Shown one piece after another: positions 40,568-53,197 of a DNA stretch of 64,000 nucleotides. Each line of letters begins with the position of its first letter. The stretch's first letter is position 1. Made by a program: the position numbers and the translations under genes. Source of the DNA: Sphingomonas aerolata (GTDB taxonomy: Bacteria > Pseudomonadota > Alphaproteobacteria > Sphingomonadales > Sphingomonadaceae); the NCBI RefSeq assembly GCF_003046295.1, contig NZ_PZZN01000001.1, positions 1,508,812-1,572,811 of the forward strand, in the 5' to 3' direction. The notes beneath the pieces were generated by a model that saw nothing but the letters and a program-made list of their open reading frames with translations, was not told the DNA's origin and did no database searches.

Positions 40568-41145
40568 GGCTCGGGTTTCTCGGGGCGGTTTTGCTGGCGG
40601 GTGCGGTAGTCCCGTCGGCGGCGCATGCGCAGGCAGCGCCTGTTGCCGCCGCGGCCCCTGATCCGGCCCGACTCGCAGCAGCGCGCGAATTGATCGACGT
40701 CTTGATGCCTCCCGAATCGCGCGCGCGGATGATCGAGGGCATGATCGCGCCGATGTTGGGCAATCTCCAGCAGGGCATGGCGCAGAGCCCGATGTTCAGC
40801 AGCGCAATGGCTAAAAATCCGCAGATGCAGGCGCAGTTTGCCGCCTTCATGAACCAGCAGCAGACTCGCACGCTGACGTTGATGCGCGACGGCATGCCGG
40901 GCATGTTCGATGCGATGGCGCGTGCCTATGCGCGCCGCTTCGACGTTGCCCAGTGTCGCGACATCAAGGCGTTCTTCGCGACGCCGAGCGGACGCCTGTA
41001 CATGCAGCAGTCGCTGACGATCATGGCCGATCCTGACGTCGCCGCGTGGCAGCGGTCGATGATGGAATCCTCGATGCGCCACATGCAGGCCGATGTCGCC
41101 GAATTCGCCAAGCACGTTGCCACGCCCGAGCAAAAGAAGAAGTGA
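40564..41145 (+). CDS. Secreted DUF2059-type protein between gltD and gltB
   Basis: The 193-residue protein begins with a Sec signal (MRLGFLGAVLLAGAVVPSAAHAQA), then DPARLAAARELIDVLMPPESRARMIEGMIAPML, and a helical C-terminal half with FFATPSGRLYMQQSLTIM. The pattern L-x-x-A-x-x-L-x-x-x-M and the FF-x-S/T-P-x-G-x segment match DUF2059 proteins, which are periplasmic and of unknown function. It overlaps the gltD stop as ATGA and ends two bases before gltB, so it is cotranslated with both glutamate synthase subunits. No role in glutamate synthesis is known for the family. Confidence 0.75.
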   Translation: MRLGFLGAVLLAGAVVPSAAHAQAAPVAAAAPDPARLAAARELIDVLMPPESRARMIEGMIAPMLGNLQQGMAQSPMFSSAMAKNPQMQAQFAAFMNQQQTRTLTLMRDGMPGMFDAMARAYARRFDVAQCRDIKAFFATPSGRLYMQQSLTIMADPDVAAWQRSMMESSMRHMQADVAEFAKHVATPEQKKK

Positions 41146-41147
41146 CG

Positions 41148-45662
<4,515 letters not shown>

Positions 45663-45679
45663 CTCTGCCGCTTATTCCA

Positions 45680-45777
45680 CCCCGGCGAAGGCCGGGGCCC
45701 AGTTGGAAAGGTTGCAGTAACGGAGCGCGGTGCCTCGTTACCTACGGCCCCCAATTGGGCCCCGGCCTTCGCCGGGG
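45680..45777. repeat. Inverted repeat with 27-base arms after gltB
   Basis: Arms at 45680-45706 and 45751-45777 match as inverted copies at 26 of 27 positions, separated by 44 bases. Each arm begins CCCCGGC-GAAG-GCCGGGG, itself a hairpin. The composite looks like a REP pair (BIME-like) or a small non-autonomous element. It lies 18 bases past the gltB stop, and may act as a transcript end. Confidence 0.85.
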
Positions 45778-45791
45778 AGGGGGAAAGAAGG

Positions 45792-45921
45792 GGGTTCACG
45801 CGGAGACGCGGAGACGCGGAGCTTGAATCCCCTCTTCGCTTCTTGATCGCGAACGGTGATGAAGGAGCTTCGCTCACAGCGAGCGCGACACCTCCGCGCC
45901 TCCGCGTCTCCGCGCGAACCC
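45792..45921. repeat. Inverted repeat with tandem CGGAGACG arms
   Basis: Arms of 30 bases at 45792-45821 and 45892-45921 match as inverted copies at 28 of 30 positions. Each arm contains tandem GCGGAGAC-type units. The 70-base interior contains GGAGCTTCGCTCAC followed by AGCGAGCG. A second, different repeat family from the neighbouring element. Confidence 0.85.
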
Positions 45922-45988
45922 AATCTTCTTACGCGCCGGCAAACCCGCGCTAGTGACACACCCGCCCGATGCCGCCTAAACGGACGCT

Positions 45989-46663
45989 ATGTGGCAGCTT
46001 TATCAATTCCCCTTATGTCCCTTCTCGCGAAAGGTGCGCTTGCTGCTGGGCGAGAAGGGCATCGGCTACGAGCTCGTCCGCGAATCGCCCTGGGAGCGGC
46101 GTGACGAGTTCATGGACATGAACCCCGCGGGTCAGACGCCGGTGATGGTCGATGCGTCGCGCGGCGTCGCGCCGCTGATCGATTCGATGGCGATCTGCGA
46201 ATTTTTCGAGGAAACCGTCGAGAAGTCGGCGATGATCAACGGCACCGCGACCAACCGCGCGGAGATCCGCCGGCTGGTGACGTGGTTCGACACGCATTTC
46301 TATCGCGACGTGACCGGCCCCTTGCTCCACGAGCGGATGGTCAAGCGCCTCGCGCACCGCGCCGCACCCGATGCCAAGGGCCTGCGCGAGGCGATGAAGG
46401 CAGCGGTGGGGCATCTGGACTACACCGATTACCTGCTCGATCACCGCAACTGGCTGGGCGGCGCGACGATGAGCCTGGTCGATCTGGCCGCCGCGGCGCA
46501 GATCTCGGTCACGGATTATCTCGGCGGGATCGACTGGAAGGGGCACGACCAGACGGCACGCTGGTATCGCGGGTTCAAGAGCCGGCCGAGCTTTCGTCCC
46601 TTGCTGAGCGAACGCATGGAATTGATCGCGCCGCCCGCGCATTACGACAATGTGGACTTCTGA
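45989..46663 (+). CDS. Glutathione S-transferase family protein
   Basis: The 224-residue protein has the thioredoxin-like GST N-domain (YQFPLCPFSRKVRLLLGEKGI, residues 5-25; NPAGQTPVMVD with the cis-Pro; SMAICEFFEE) and an all-helical C-domain (LDYTDYLLDHRNWLGGATMSLVDLAAAAQ). The CPFS motif at residues 10-13 has a cysteine in the active-site position, as in beta- and omega-like GSTs, so it may act as a thiol transferase. Substrate is unknown. It precedes csaA by two bases. Confidence 0.88.
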   Translation: MWQLYQFPLCPFSRKVRLLLGEKGIGYELVRESPWERRDEFMDMNPAGQTPVMVDASRGVAPLIDSMAICEFFEETVEKSAMINGTATNRAEIRRLVTWFDTHFYRDVTGPLLHERMVKRLAHRAAPDAKGLREAMKAAVGHLDYTDYLLDHRNWLGGATMSLVDLAAAAQISVTDYLGGIDWKGHDQTARWYRGFKSRPSFRPLLSERMELIAPPAHYDNVDF

Positions 46664-46665
46664 CG

Positions 46666-47010
46666 ATGGCCGAGCCCGGAATCGCGTTCGACGACTTTGC
46701 TAGGGTCGATATCCGGGTCGGGACGATCATCGCGGTCGAGCCCTTTCCCGAGGCCCGCAAGCCTGCGTTCAAGCTGACGATCGATTTCGGTGACACGATC
46801 GGAACCAAGCGATCCTCGGCCCAGATCACCGACCATTATTCGCCGGAGACGCTCGTCGGCCGCCAGGTCGCCGCGGTGGTCAATTTCCCGCCGCGGCAGA
46901 TCGGGCCGATGATGTCCGAGGTGCTGACGCTGGGCTTTCCCGATTCAGACGGCAAGGTCGTGCTGATCGCACCGTCCGAGCCCGTTCCGAACGGCGGCCG
47001 CCTCTTCTGA
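46666..47010 (+). CDS. csaA: tRNA-binding / chaperone-like protein CsaA
   Basis: The 114-residue protein is a stand-alone tRNA-binding (EMAP-II/Trbp111-like) OB-fold domain: FDDFARVDIRVGTIIAVEPFPEARKPAFKLTIDFG at residues 7-41, and ITDHYSPETLVGRQVAAVVNFPPRQIG with LTLGFPD later. These match CsaA, known from Bacillus as a protein-secretion-related chaperone dimer. The CsaA-specific S-S-A-Q-I-T motif is present (RSSAQIT). ATG at 46666 sits two bases after the GST stop, so the two are one transcript. Confidence 0.9.
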   Translation: MAEPGIAFDDFARVDIRVGTIIAVEPFPEARKPAFKLTIDFGDTIGTKRSSAQITDHYSPETLVGRQVAAVVNFPPRQIGPMMSEVLTLGFPDSDGKVVLIAPSEPVPNGGRLF

Positions 47011-47020
47011 CGCGCCGCCG

Positions 47021-47042
47021 TCCGGGCCGAATACGGCCCGGA
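47021..47042. terminator. Hairpin between convergent csaA and pepN
   Basis: TCCGGGCC, loop GAATAC and GGCCCGGA form a perfect eight-pair stem in the 34-base gap between two converging genes. It probably acts on both transcripts. No T-run follows it on either strand. Confidence 0.55.
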
Positions 47043-47044
47043 GC

Positions 47045-49657
47045 CTAGCCCTCGAGGCTTTTCGAGCTCTGCTCGACCATGTCGCGCGACAAGCCGGGCG
47101 TGTGCAGGATCCGCTCGAGTTCCGCACGCATCAGCCCGGCGCGTTTGGCGTCGAACCGGCGCCAGCGACCGAGCGGCGGCAGGAGCTTTGCCGCCGTCTG
47201 CGGATTGAGCCGGTCGAGCGCAATTAGATGATCCGCGAGGAAGCGATAGCCGCTGCCGTCGATCGCATGGAAGGCACGCTGGTTTGCCGCGAACGCGCCG
47301 ATGAGAGCGCGCGCGCGGTTCGGATTGGTCAGCGTGAAGTCGGGATGGCGGGCGAGCGCCGCGACGACCGTGCCGGTATCGTCGCGTGACGACTGGGCCT
47401 GGGTCTGAAACCACTTGTCGAGCACCAGCGGATTGCTGCTGTAGCGCGCGTAGAAGCGGTCGAGCGCCGTGTCGCGCTGTGCCGCCGTCGAGCTGACGAG
47501 CGCGGTCAGCGCGCCCTGGCGGTCGGTCATGTTGTCCGCCCCCTCGAACTGCGCGAGTGCCAGTTCGGCAGCGTCGGGTGCGTCGCTCGCCATGATATAG
47601 GCGAGCGCGACCGAGCGCAGCCGGCGCAGGCCCTTGCCCTCCGGCGTATAGGCAAAGGGTGCCGAACCGGCGCGCGCATGCGCCTGACGCCACTGGCGTT
47701 CGAGCTGCGTGCCGAGATCGCGACGCAGGCCGTCGCGCGCGCGGAAGATGGCGTCGGGATCGACGATCCGCGTCTGGTCGCCGATAAAGCTCTCGGAGGG
47801 CAGCATCACCGCTTCAGCGATGAAGGCGGGGTCGAGATCGGGATCCTCCAGCGTCCGGGCGACCGCAGCGATGACACCGTCATGCTCCGCCCGACCCGTG
47901 CTCGCGCTGGCCACGAGCGTCTCGAGCATCAGCTGCTGCATCGCCTCGTACCGCGCAAAGGGATCGTCGTCATGCGCGCTGAGAAAGGCGAGATCCGCGG
48001 CGCTACGATCGCTTTCGACCACGACCGGCGCGGAAAAGCCGCGGTTGATCGACAGGACCGGGCGTTCGTCGATCCCCTCGAACCGGATCGTCTCGCCCGG
48101 CCCGTCGAGCAGGACGAGCCGTTCGTCGATCAGGGCGGTGCCCGTGTCGGCGCCGAACAGCTTGATCGCGAGCGGCAGGACCATCGGCGCCTTGTCCGGC
48201 TGGCCCGGCGTGGCGGGCACATGCTGCGCCAGCGTCAGCGTCGCGCGCCGCGCCGCGGGATCATGCGACAGGCTTGCCGAGAGACGCGGAGTGCCTGCCT
48301 GCGAATACCAGAGGCGGAACTGCGTCAGATCGATCCCGCTCGCCTCCTCCATGCTGGCGACGAAATCCTCGCAGGTCGCGGCGGTGCCGTCGAAGCGGTC
48401 GAAATACAGATCGGTCCCCGCCCGGAAGTTCTTCGGCCCAAGGATCGCCGCCATCATGCGGATCAGCTCGGCGCCCTTGTTGTAGATGGTCGCGGTGTAG
48501 AAGTTCGAGATCTCCTGGTAGGATTCTGGGCGGACGGGATGCGCGAGCGGTCCTGAATCCTCGGGAAACTGGGACGCGCGCAGGCCGCGGACGTCCTCGA
48601 TCCGCTTGACCGCGCGGCTGCCCTGGTCGGCGGAGAAGCCCTGGTCGCGATAGACCGTGAAGCCCTCCTTCAGTGACAGCTGGAACCAGTCGCGGCAGGT
48701 GATCCGGTTGCCCGACCAGTTATGGAAATATTCGTGCGCGACGACCGCGGCGATCGCGTCATAGTCATAATCGGTCGCGGTATCGGGGTCGGCCAGGATG
48801 TAGCGCGAGTTGAAGATGTTGAGCCCCTTGTTCTCCATCGCGCCGAAATTGAAGTCGTCGACCGCGACGATGTTGAACACGTCGAGATCATATTCGCGGC
48901 CATAGGTCGCCTCGTCCCAGGCCATGGAGAGCGCCAGCGCCTCAAGCGCATGATCGGTCTTGGCAAGTTCGGCCTTGCGCACCCAGATGCCGAGCGACAC
49001 CTCGCGCCCCGACATCGTCGTGAAACTGCCCGAATTGACCGCGAGATCCCCGGCGACGATCGCGAACAGATAGGAGGGCTTGGGGAAGGGGTCGTTCCAT
49101 TCCGCCCAGTGGCGGCCATCGGCGAGATCGCCCTGTGCGACGGGGTCGCCGTTCGCCAGCAGCACGGGGAAGCGCGCCTTGTCGGCGGTCATCCGCACCG
49201 AATAGCGGCTGAGCACGTCGGGGCGGTCGGGGAAATAGGTGATGCGGCGAAACCCCTCCGCCTCGCACTGCGTGCACAGATTGCCGCCCGAGGCATAGAG
49301 CCCCATCAACTGGGTGTTGCGGTCGGGGGCGATCTCGACCTCGGTCTCGACGACATGCGCGTCACCCGACAGGGGGATCACCAGCTGCTCGCCCTCGAAA
49401 TGCCAGTCGTTGACCGCGACGCCGTCGACCATGATCGACAGCGGTCGCTGGCCTGCCCCATCGAGCTTCAGCGGATCGCGGTGGTCACCGTTGCGGGTTA
49501 CGGAGAGCGTGGCGATGACGCGTGTCGCGGACGGATCGAGCGTGAACTCCAGCCGTGTCGTCGGCACCAGCCAGGCCGGCGCCGTATAATCGACCCGTCG
49601 AATGGCGACCGGGGCAGCGATGTCGGGCTGGGCGAGGCTGTGTTGGATGTCGAGCAT
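47045..49657 (-). CDS. pepN: Aminopeptidase N (M1 family)
   Basis: The 870-residue protein is an M1 zinc aminopeptidase of the same length as E. coli PepN. The substrate-binding GAMEN motif (FGAMENKGLNIFN) and the zinc motif HEYFHNW with downstream LKEGFTVYRDQGFS (HExxH-x18-E) lie near residues 260-330. The C-terminal half is the alpha-solenoid DUF3458-type part. It trims N-terminal residues in the cytoplasm. ATG at 49657 (MLDIQHSLAQPD) is preferred; the frame upstream has no signal-like or conserved sequence. It faces the M28 peptidase gene divergently across 119 bases. Confidence 0.96.
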   Translation of the reverse strand: MLDIQHSLAQPDIAAPVAIRRVDYTAPAWLVPTTRLEFTLDPSATRVIATLSVTRNGDHRDPLKLDGAGQRPLSIMVDGVAVNDWHFEGEQLVIPLSGDAHVVETEVEIAPDRNTQLMGLYASGGNLCTQCEAEGFRRITYFPDRPDVLSRYSVRMTADKARFPVLLANGDPVAQGDLADGRHWAEWNDPFPKPSYLFAIVAGDLAVNSGSFTTMSGREVSLGIWVRKAELAKTDHALEALALSMAWDEATYGREYDLDVFNIVAVDDFNFGAMENKGLNIFNSRYILADPDTATDYDYDAIAAVVAHEYFHNWSGNRITCRDWFQLSLKEGFTVYRDQGFSADQGSRAVKRIEDVRGLRASQFPEDSGPLAHPVRPESYQEISNFYTATIYNKGAELIRMMAAILGPKNFRAGTDLYFDRFDGTAATCEDFVASMEEASGIDLTQFRLWYSQAGTPRLSASLSHDPAARRATLTLAQHVPATPGQPDKAPMVLPLAIKLFGADTGTALIDERLVLLDGPGETIRFEGIDERPVLSINRGFSAPVVVESDRSAADLAFLSAHDDDPFARYEAMQQLMLETLVASASTGRAEHDGVIAAVARTLEDPDLDPAFIAEAVMLPSESFIGDQTRIVDPDAIFRARDGLRRDLGTQLERQWRQAHARAGSAPFAYTPEGKGLRRLRSVALAYIMASDAPDAAELALAQFEGADNMTDRQGALTALVSSTAAQRDTALDRFYARYSSNPLVLDKWFQTQAQSSRDDTGTVVAALARHPDFTLTNPNRARALIGAFAANQRAFHAIDGSGYRFLADHLIALDRLNPQTAAKLLPPLGRWRRFDAKRAGLMRAELERILHTPGLSRDMVEQSSKSLEG

Positions 49658-49776
49658 AGACGTCGAATATAGGGGCCGTCGCGGGCTCCGCCAGCCAAAG
49701 CTTGCCGGGCTGTGCTTGCGTGTCGCGGCCGGCGTGCTACCCGGCTGCAACACGTTCGTCTTGCGAGGATTTCGGC

Positions 49777-51519
49777 ATGTATCGGTTCATCGGCGCGCTC
49801 TCGGTGCTCGCCCTCTCCACGGCGACGCTGGCGCAGACGTCGGCTCCGCAACCGAAAGCCGCCGCGCCGACACCGGCCGCCGCATCGGGGGCCACCGCGG
49901 CGGCAAAGCCCGATCCGGCGATCCTCAATGCACGGCTCGCAGCAACGCTGCCGGCGGATCAGGCGGCGATGAAGGCGCACGTCCTGTTTCTCGCCTCCGA
50001 TGCGATGAAGGGGCGCGAGGCGGGCAGCCCCGAGTTCGACATCGCCGCGCAATATGTCGCGGCGCAATTCTATGCCGCCGGTCTGCGGCCGGGCGGTGAC
50101 GATGCCGGCTATCTGCAGCGCGTACCGCTGGTCAGCTACAAGGCCGCGGACAAGGGCAGCTTCACCTGGACGCCGCAGTCGGGAGCCGCGCAGCCGCTGG
50201 TGTTCGCGGCAGACTATGTACCCGCTGCGAACGGTGCCAAGGCCGATACCGCGGTGTCGGCGCCGATCGTGTTCGTCGGCTATGGCATCGACGCCCCGCA
50301 ATACGGCCAGAACGACTATGCCGGCGTCGACGTGCGCGGCAAGATCGTCGCCTATTTCGGCGGTGCGCCGGCGCGGTTCAGCGGCGAGGAACGTGCCTTT
50401 TTCGGATCCGGCGGCACCAAGGCCCGGACTGCCGAAAGCAAGGGGGCGGTCGGCGTGATCACGCTCGAAAGCCCGCGGACCGCCAAGGCCCGCCCGTTCG
50501 CGCGATCGGCGCAATTCTACGACACCGCCCGGATGACCTGGGCCAACCCCGACGGCACCGGCAAGGTCGACGCGCCCGGCGCGCCGTCGCTCGGCACGCT
50601 GAGTGTTGCGGGCGCAACCAAGCTGTTCGGCGCGTCATGGAAGGCGATTGCCAAGCAGGCGCGGTCGGACAATGCGAAGTTCAAGTCCGCGCCGCTTGCA
50701 GGCACGCTGACGGTTGCGACCAAGACGAGCTTCGCGCCGGCGGTAAGCAGCAATGTCGTCGGCGTCATTCCCGGCACCGATCCGGTGCTCGGCAAGGAGG
50801 TCGTCGTGCTGTCCGCGCATCTCGATCATATCGGCATCACCCGGCCCGCGAACGGCGCGAAGGACGGCGATGCGCTCAACAACGGCGCGCTCGACAATGC
50901 GATCGGCATCGCCAGCCTGATCGAGGAAGCCAAGCGCTTCACGACCAGCGGCAAGGGCTCGAAGCGCACGCTGATCTTCCTCGCGGTCACGGGCGAGGAA
51001 AAGGGGCTGGTCGGCAGCGATTATTTCACCAACCATCCGACCGTGCCGCTCGCCAATATCGTCGCGGACGTGAACCTCGACATGCCGATCCTGACCTACA
51101 AGTTCGAGGACATGGTGGTGTTCGGCGCGGAGCGATCGACGCTCGGCCCGATTGTCCAAAAGGCAGTCGCGGCGATCGGTGTCGGCCTGTCGCCCGATCC
51201 GATGCCCGAAGAGGGAATCTTCGTCCGCTCGGATCATTTCCGCTTCGTCCAGAAGGGGATCCCGGCGGTGTTCCTGTGGCCGGGGCAGAAGGGGCCGGGC
51301 AAGGCCGCGGTCGCCTATTTCATGGCGAACAATTATCACAAGCCGTCTGACGATCTGTCGCAGCCGATCCTGTGGGATCAGGGCGTGCGGTTCGTCGATG
51401 CGAACTACCGGATCGCCCGCGAGATCGCCGATGGCGCGGAGCGGCCGGTCTGGAATGCGGGCGATTATTTCGGCACGCTCTACAAGGGCCCGATGGGCCG
51501 GGCAGCGGCCGCGAAATGA
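49777..51519 (+). CDS. M28-family secreted metallopeptidase with PA domain
   Basis: The 580-residue protein has a signal peptide (MYRFIGALSVLALSTATLAQ), a PA-type insert (about residues 160-290: VFVGYGIDAPQYGQNDYAGVDVRGKIVAYF) and an M28 zinc peptidase domain. The domain shows VVLSAHLDHIGI, then NNGALDNAIGIASLIE, VTGEEKGLVGSDYF, VNLDMP and RSDHFRF, which together give the two-zinc ligands and the catalytic Glu. It is probably a periplasmic or outer-membrane-associated aminopeptidase. ATG at 49777 is chosen for the signal peptide. It overlaps the next gene by four bases. Confidence 0.92.
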   Translation: MYRFIGALSVLALSTATLAQTSAPQPKAAAPTPAAASGATAAAKPDPAILNARLAATLPADQAAMKAHVLFLASDAMKGREAGSPEFDIAAQYVAAQFYAAGLRPGGDDAGYLQRVPLVSYKAADKGSFTWTPQSGAAQPLVFAADYVPAANGAKADTAVSAPIVFVGYGIDAPQYGQNDYAGVDVRGKIVAYFGGAPARFSGEERAFFGSGGTKARTAESKGAVGVITLESPRTAKARPFARSAQFYDTARMTWANPDGTGKVDAPGAPSLGTLSVAGATKLFGASWKAIAKQARSDNAKFKSAPLAGTLTVATKTSFAPAVSSNVVGVIPGTDPVLGKEVVVLSAHLDHIGITRPANGAKDGDALNNGALDNAIGIASLIEEAKRFTTSGKGSKRTLIFLAVTGEEKGLVGSDYFTNHPTVPLANIVADVNLDMPILTYKFEDMVVFGAERSTLGPIVQKAVAAIGVGLSPDPMPEEGIFVRSDHFRFVQKGIPAVFLWPGQKGPGKAAVAYFMANNYHKPSDDLSQPILWDQGVRFVDANYRIAREIADGAERPVWNAGDYFGTLYKGPMGRAAAAK

Positions 51520-52352
51520 GCCGGCTGCTCGTCTTCGGCCTCGGCTATACCGCGTCGCGGATCGCACGCCGCCTGGCCGGGGACGGGTGGCATGTCGTCG
51601 GCACGTCGCGCGACGGTCGCGGCGACACGATCCGGTTCGACGACGCCGCCGCGGTCATGACGGAGATCGCCGCGGCGACGCATATCCTGTCCTCGGTCCC
51701 GCCCGAGCATGACGCCGACCCCGTGCTGGCGCGCTACGGATCGGCGCTGCTGCGGACGCGCGCCTGGCTCGGCTATCTGTCGTCGACCGGCGTGTACGGC
51801 GATGCCGGTGGTGCCTGGGTCGACGAGACCGCGCCGATCGGCGGCGGACGTCGGAGCGCGCGCGCGGCGGCGGATGCCGACTGGCTCGCGATTGGTGCAC
51901 GGACGTTTCGGCTGCCCGGCATCTATGGCCCCGGCCGGTCGCCGCTCGACCGCGTGCGTGAGGGCAAGGCGCACCGGATCGACCAGCCGGGACAGGTGTT
52001 CAGTCGCGCGCATGTCGACGATATCGGCGCGGGCGTGATCGCGGCGTTCGATGCGCCGGCGGGCGCCTATAATCTGGCGGATGACGTTCCCGCGTCGCAG
52101 AACGACGTCGTCGCCTTTGCCGCGGCGCTGCTCGGCCTGCCCGCGCCGCCGTTCGTGACGATCGAGCAGTTGTCGGCCATGGGGCGCGGCTTCTATGCCG
52201 AGAACCGGCGGGTCGCGAACGGCAAGGCGAAGCGCGTCCTGCGCTGGACGCCGACCTGGCCGGATTACCGGGCGGGTCTGCGGGCGCTGAGTGCGATGAC
52301 GAGCCCGGCACCTGCGAGCACCGCACCGGCCACCGCCAGCGTCGACCAGTGA
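51516..52352 (+). CDS. NAD-dependent epimerase/SDR-family protein (YeeZ-like)
   Basis: The 278-residue protein begins SRLLVFGLGYTASRIARRLAGDG, an extended-SDR nucleotide motif (GxGYxxxR rather than GxxGxxG), then has SVPPEHDADP, YLSSTGVYGDAGGAWVDETAP and RLPGIYGPGRSPLDRV. This order matches the SDR-type YeeZ/ybjT relatives of unknown substrate. The start overlaps the M28 stop as ATGA. The last 30 residues (SAMTSPAPASTAPATASVDQ) are low complexity and overlap the 3' end of the convergent EamA gene by 88 bases. Confidence 0.85.
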   Translation: MSRLLVFGLGYTASRIARRLAGDGWHVVGTSRDGRGDTIRFDDAAAVMTEIAAATHILSSVPPEHDADPVLARYGSALLRTRAWLGYLSSTGVYGDAGGAWVDETAPIGGGRRSARAAADADWLAIGARTFRLPGIYGPGRSPLDRVREGKAHRIDQPGQVFSRAHVDDIGAGVIAAFDAPAGAYNLADDVPASQNDVVAFAAALLGLPAPPFVTIEQLSAMGRGFYAENRRVANGKAKRVLRWTPTWPDYRAGLRALSAMTSPAPASTAPATASVDQ

Positions 52353-53197
52353 TAATGCTCGAAGATCGTCGATAAGATCATCGCGATGACCGGCACGATC
52401 ACCCCCGAATAGGCCGCCTTGGCAGGCCCGATCGCGCGGATGACGTTGAAGTAGAGCGGGAAGGCGAGCGCCGAGGCGAAGATGCCGAGATAGAGGATCC
52501 CGGCGATATAGCCCAGCCGCAGCTCGAACACCGGTGGCCCGGTCGTGATCCAGGCGAAGGTCGCGTCGAGCGTCGCACCGATCAGCATCGCGATCGCCAG
52601 CATCGGGGCCATCGGATAACGTTTGGCAAACGCGCTGCCCTGCATGACATTGGCGATCGACGCGGCCAGGACGCCGCCCAGCGTCAGGGCGATGCCGATG
52701 GTCGCGGACTGCGGACCATGCGGATCGACCCGCGCCTCGTTGACGAACAGCAATGCGACGCCCGCCATGGCGACGGCGCACCCGAGCATCAATTGTCGCC
52801 CGAGCTTCTGCCCCAGGAAGATGCGGCCGAACACCGCGTTGGGGACGAGCAGCAACGCGAACACCACCGCGACCAGCCCCGACGTCACATAATGCTCGGC
52901 GCGGTAGACGAAGTTGAAATTGAACGCGAACAGCGCGGTACCGATGACCGCGGCAAAGGCGTAGCCGCGGGCGTCGAGCACGAGGCTTTCGCGCTTTACC
53001 CGCGCATAGATCGCCATTGCGATGCCGGCGATGAGGAAGCGGTAGCTGATCGACCAGCTCGGCGGCACCACCGCGATCTGGTCGCGGATGACGAGCCAGG
53101 TCGACCCCCAGATCAGCGTGACGATCCCGAACGGGACGAGCACCGCCGCACGCGTCGACTGGATCGGGGGTTGCGGCGAACCGGACGGCCCGGTCAT
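52265..53197 (-). CDS. EamA/DMT-family permease
   Basis: The 310-residue protein has ten hydrophobic segments, as expected of the two-EamA-domain drug/metabolite transporters. Characteristic motifs are GIVTLIWGSTWLVIRDQI and SISYRFLIAGIAMAIYA at the start and IAGILYLGIFASALAFPLYFNVIRAIGPAKAAYSGVIVPVIAMILS in the second domain (about residues 215-260). Family members export amino acids or related metabolites; the substrate is not known. ATG at 53197 overlaps the stop of the aldolase-like gene upstream; longer readings upstream have no match. Confidence 0.88.
   Translation of the reverse strand: MTGPSGSPQPPIQSTRAAVLVPFGIVTLIWGSTWLVIRDQIAVVPPSWSISYRFLIAGIAMAIYARVKRESLVLDARGYAFAAVIGTALFAFNFNFVYRAEHYVTSGLVAVVFALLLVPNAVFGRIFLGQKLGRQLMLGCAVAMAGVALLFVNEARVDPHGPQSATIGIALTLGGVLAASIANVMQGSAFAKRYPMAPMLAIAMLIGATLDATFAWITTGPPVFELRLGYIAGILYLGIFASALAFPLYFNVIRAIGPAKAAYSGVIVPVIAMILSTIFEHYHWSTLAVAGAVLAGAGLVIALSARRPAR

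Larger units (their letters stand above)
45663..45988. other. 326-base gap after gltB filled by two repeat elements
   Basis: The stretch between gltB and the GST gene holds no gene. It is almost filled by the two inverted repeats described at 45680-45777 and 45792-45921. The final 67 bases before the GST start hold no recognised promoter. Confidence 0.7.

Noticed and set aside
45792..45921. CRISPR-like array from the tandem CGGAGACG units
   Set aside because: The units are short and adjacent without spacers of regular length, the arms are inverted, and no cas gene is present.
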